A stretch of DNA of 64,000 bases from Devosia psychrophila (GTDB lineage Bacteria; Pseudomonadota; Alphaproteobacteria; Rhizobiales; Devosiaceae). Position 1 is the first letter of the stretch. The number at the start of each line of letters is the position of its first letter. The stretch spans positions 1 to 64,000 of the forward strand of contig NZ_LAPV01000023.1 in NCBI RefSeq assembly GCF_000971275.1, written 5' to 3'. Position numbers and translations under genes: made by a program. Below the pieces are notes generated by a model, which was not told the origin of the DNA, searched no databases, and worked only from the letters and a program-made list of their open reading frames with translations. Shown here in pieces: positions 62,723-64,000 of this stretch.

Positions 62723-64000
62723 ATGAAATTCACCCTCGAATGGCTCCAGGACCACCTCGACACCGATGCATCGGTCGATGAGATTTCCACGACCCTCACC
62801 ACGGTCGGCCTTGAGGTCGAAAGCGTCGAAAACCAGGGCGCGGCGCTCGCAGCCTTCGTCACCGCGCATATTGTTTCAGCCGAACAGCATCCCAATGCCG
62901 ACAAGCTGCGCGTCTGCAAGGTTGACGCCGGCACCGGCGAATTGATCGACGTGGTCTGCGGCGCCCCCAATGCCCGCGCCGGTCTCAAGACCGTGTTCGC
63001 CTTCCCCGGCACCTACATCCCGGGCAAGGACATGACCATCGGCAAGGGCAATATTCGCGGCCAGGTCAGCAACGGCATGCTCTGCTCCAATGCCGAGCTC
63101 GAACTCTCCAACGACCACGACGGCATCATCGAATTGCCTGCCGACGCCCCTGTCGGCGTCAAATATGTCGACTATGCCCAGATCAACGGCGTGGTCTTCG
63201 ACATCTCGATCACCCCCAATCGCGGCGACGCCACCGGCGTCTATGGCGTGGCGCGCGATCTCGCAGCCTTTGGCCTCGGCACGCTGAAGCAGACCGATAT
63301 GACCCCGGTCCCTTCCGTCGGTCTCAGCCCCATCGCGCCACTGCCGCAGCTTTTCGCCGCCGATGAGCCCAAGGCGATCCGCAAGTTCGCCGGCCGCTAT
63401 ATCAAGGGCATCAAGAACGGTCCGTCCCCGGCCTGGCTGCAGCAGCGCCTGCGCGCCGTCGGTCTCCGCCCCATCAACACCATCGTCGATATCACCAATC
63501 TGGTGTCGCTCGGCTGGGGTCGTCCGCTGCATGCCTATGATGCCGACAAGCTCGACGGCCAACCGGTTCTGCGCAACGCGCGCAACGAGGCCTTCGACGC
63601 GCTCGACAACAAGGTCTACACCCTCGACGAGACCATGACGGTCATTGCCGACGATACTGGCCCGCTCTGCCTCGGCGGCGTCATGGGCGGCATCCGCTCG
63701 GGCGTCACCGAAGCGACAACCAACGTCTTCATGGAATGCGCCTCTTGGGATCCCGACCTGATCGCCCGCACCGGCCGCAAGACCGGCATCGTCTCCGACG
63801 CGCGCTATCGCCTTGAGCGCAATGTCGATCCGGCGCTGACCGAATCCGGCCTTGAACTCGCCACCCGCATCGTCATGGAACTCTGCGGCGGCGAGCCGAT
63901 GCAGCCCGCCATTTCCGGCGAAGATGTCTTCCCCAATACCGTGGTCGAATTCCCGCTCGGCGAAGTGAAGCGCCTCACTGGTCTCACCGTTGAGCCGATG
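62723..64000 (+). CDS. pheT: Phenylalanyl-tRNA synthetase beta subunit, 5' part
   Basis: The first 426 residues; the frame is open at the window edge (full length is usually ~800). MKFTLEWLQDHLDT opens it. Residues ~40-150 are the tRNA-binding EMAPII-like domain (AHIVSAEQHPNADKLRVCKV, VCGAPNARAG), then B3/B4 editing domain (RPINTIVDITNLV, GRPLHAYDADKL) and part of B5. GGCC-rich leader without strong ribosome site, 12 bases after the ASCH fusion gene, so it is presumably translated from the same mRNA as pheS. Confidence 0.96.
   Translation, partial: MKFTLEWLQDHLDTDASVDEISTTLTTVGLEVESVENQGAALAAFVTAHIVSAEQHPNADKLRVCKVDAGTGELIDVVCGAPNARAGLKTVFAFPGTYIPGKDMTIGKGNIRGQVSNGMLCSNAELELSNDHDGIIELPADAPVGVKYVDYAQINGVVFDISITPNRGDATGVYGVARDLAAFGLGTLKQTDMTPVPSVGLSPIAPLPQLFAADEPKAIRKFAGRYIKGIKNGPSPAWLQQRLRAVGLRPINTIVDITNLVSLGWGRPLHAYDADKLDGQPVLRNARNEAFDALDNKVYTLDETMTVIADDTGPLCLGGVMGGIRSGVTEATTNVFMECASWDPDLIARTGRKTGIVSDARYRLERNVDPALTESGLELATRIVMELCGGEPMQPAISGEDVFPNTVVEFPLGEVKRLTGLTVEPM

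Noticed and set aside
61304-62869. A 521-codon open frame antisense to brnA, the ASCH fusion and the start of pheT
   Set aside because: It crosses three genes with clear domain content on the + strand and has no similarity to a known family.

Overview
The window is a gene-dense, high-GC stretch of a bacterial chromosome, almost certainly from an alphaproteobacterium of the order Hyphomicrobiales; by gene content and protein style it looks like Devosia or a close relative (inference, no search was run). Pointers are the irr-fabA-fabB cluster, the order ubiB/ubiE-mutM-rpsT-dnaA, the lptC-lptA-lptB-rpoN-hpf-ptsN cluster, a RegB/RegA-type (ActS/ActR) redox pair, DUF1150 and DUF2852 proteins, and promoters with the alphaproteobacterial TTGAC-N17-CTATA look. 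No rRNA, insertion sequence, prophage or CRISPR array was seen. One tRNA (Leu, CAG) is present.

Layout. 0.3-9.5 kb: ftsK, a periplasmic protein, lolA-like, uppP, a GST, queG with an SDR and a GNAT, and an alpha/beta hydrolase. 9.7-15.3 kb: infC with an ATT start, then a small accessory locus with a duplicated rbsK end and duplicated infC terminator, then the nat-ydeI-DUF1697-rbsK operon. 14.8-17.3 kb: irr diverging from fabA-fabB. 17.5-22.4 kb: a six-gene leftward operon, ubiE-ubiB-lipoprotein-dut-DUF2259-E1-like. 22.5-32.6 kb: mutM, rpsT, dnaA, dnaN, recF, gyrB (replication core), interrupted by an SDR gene. 32.7-39.6 kb: a hydrolase, an LLM flavoenzyme, a secreted HExxH protein, a class A PBP with an unusual repeat tail, HXXEE and YgjP-type proteins. 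39.8-50.3 kb: DUF2852, actS/actR, a tRNA/rRNA methyltransferase, a large FAD/Fe-S oxidoreductase, a PadR regulator with a clear operator, an NDUFA9-like protein, a GFA protein and tRNA-Leu. 50.5-57.5 kb: an RNase D-like gene, lptCAB, rpoN with a sigma-54 promoter in front, hpf, ptsN, DUF1150 and an hsp20 that carries a sigma-32 promoter and a ROSE-like RNA thermometer. 57.6-64 kb: a GT2 glycosyltransferase, a small secreted protein, rpmI-rplT, pheS, a BrnT/BrnA toxin-antitoxin pair with a near-perfect operator palindrome, an ASCH-exonuclease fusion, and the start of pheT, which runs off the window.

Much of the intergenic space is filled by seven families of palindromic repeats of roughly 50-130 bp that recur two to five times within 64 kb. 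They sit between genes and at operon boundaries, and one of them supplies the stop codon of actS. The most unusual items are the infC/rbsK junction duplication with swapped cargo, the BrnTA + ASCH-exonuclease module splitting pheS from pheT, the DPxTG repeat tail of the class A PBP, and the regulatory sites in front of hsp20, rpoN, padR and brnT.
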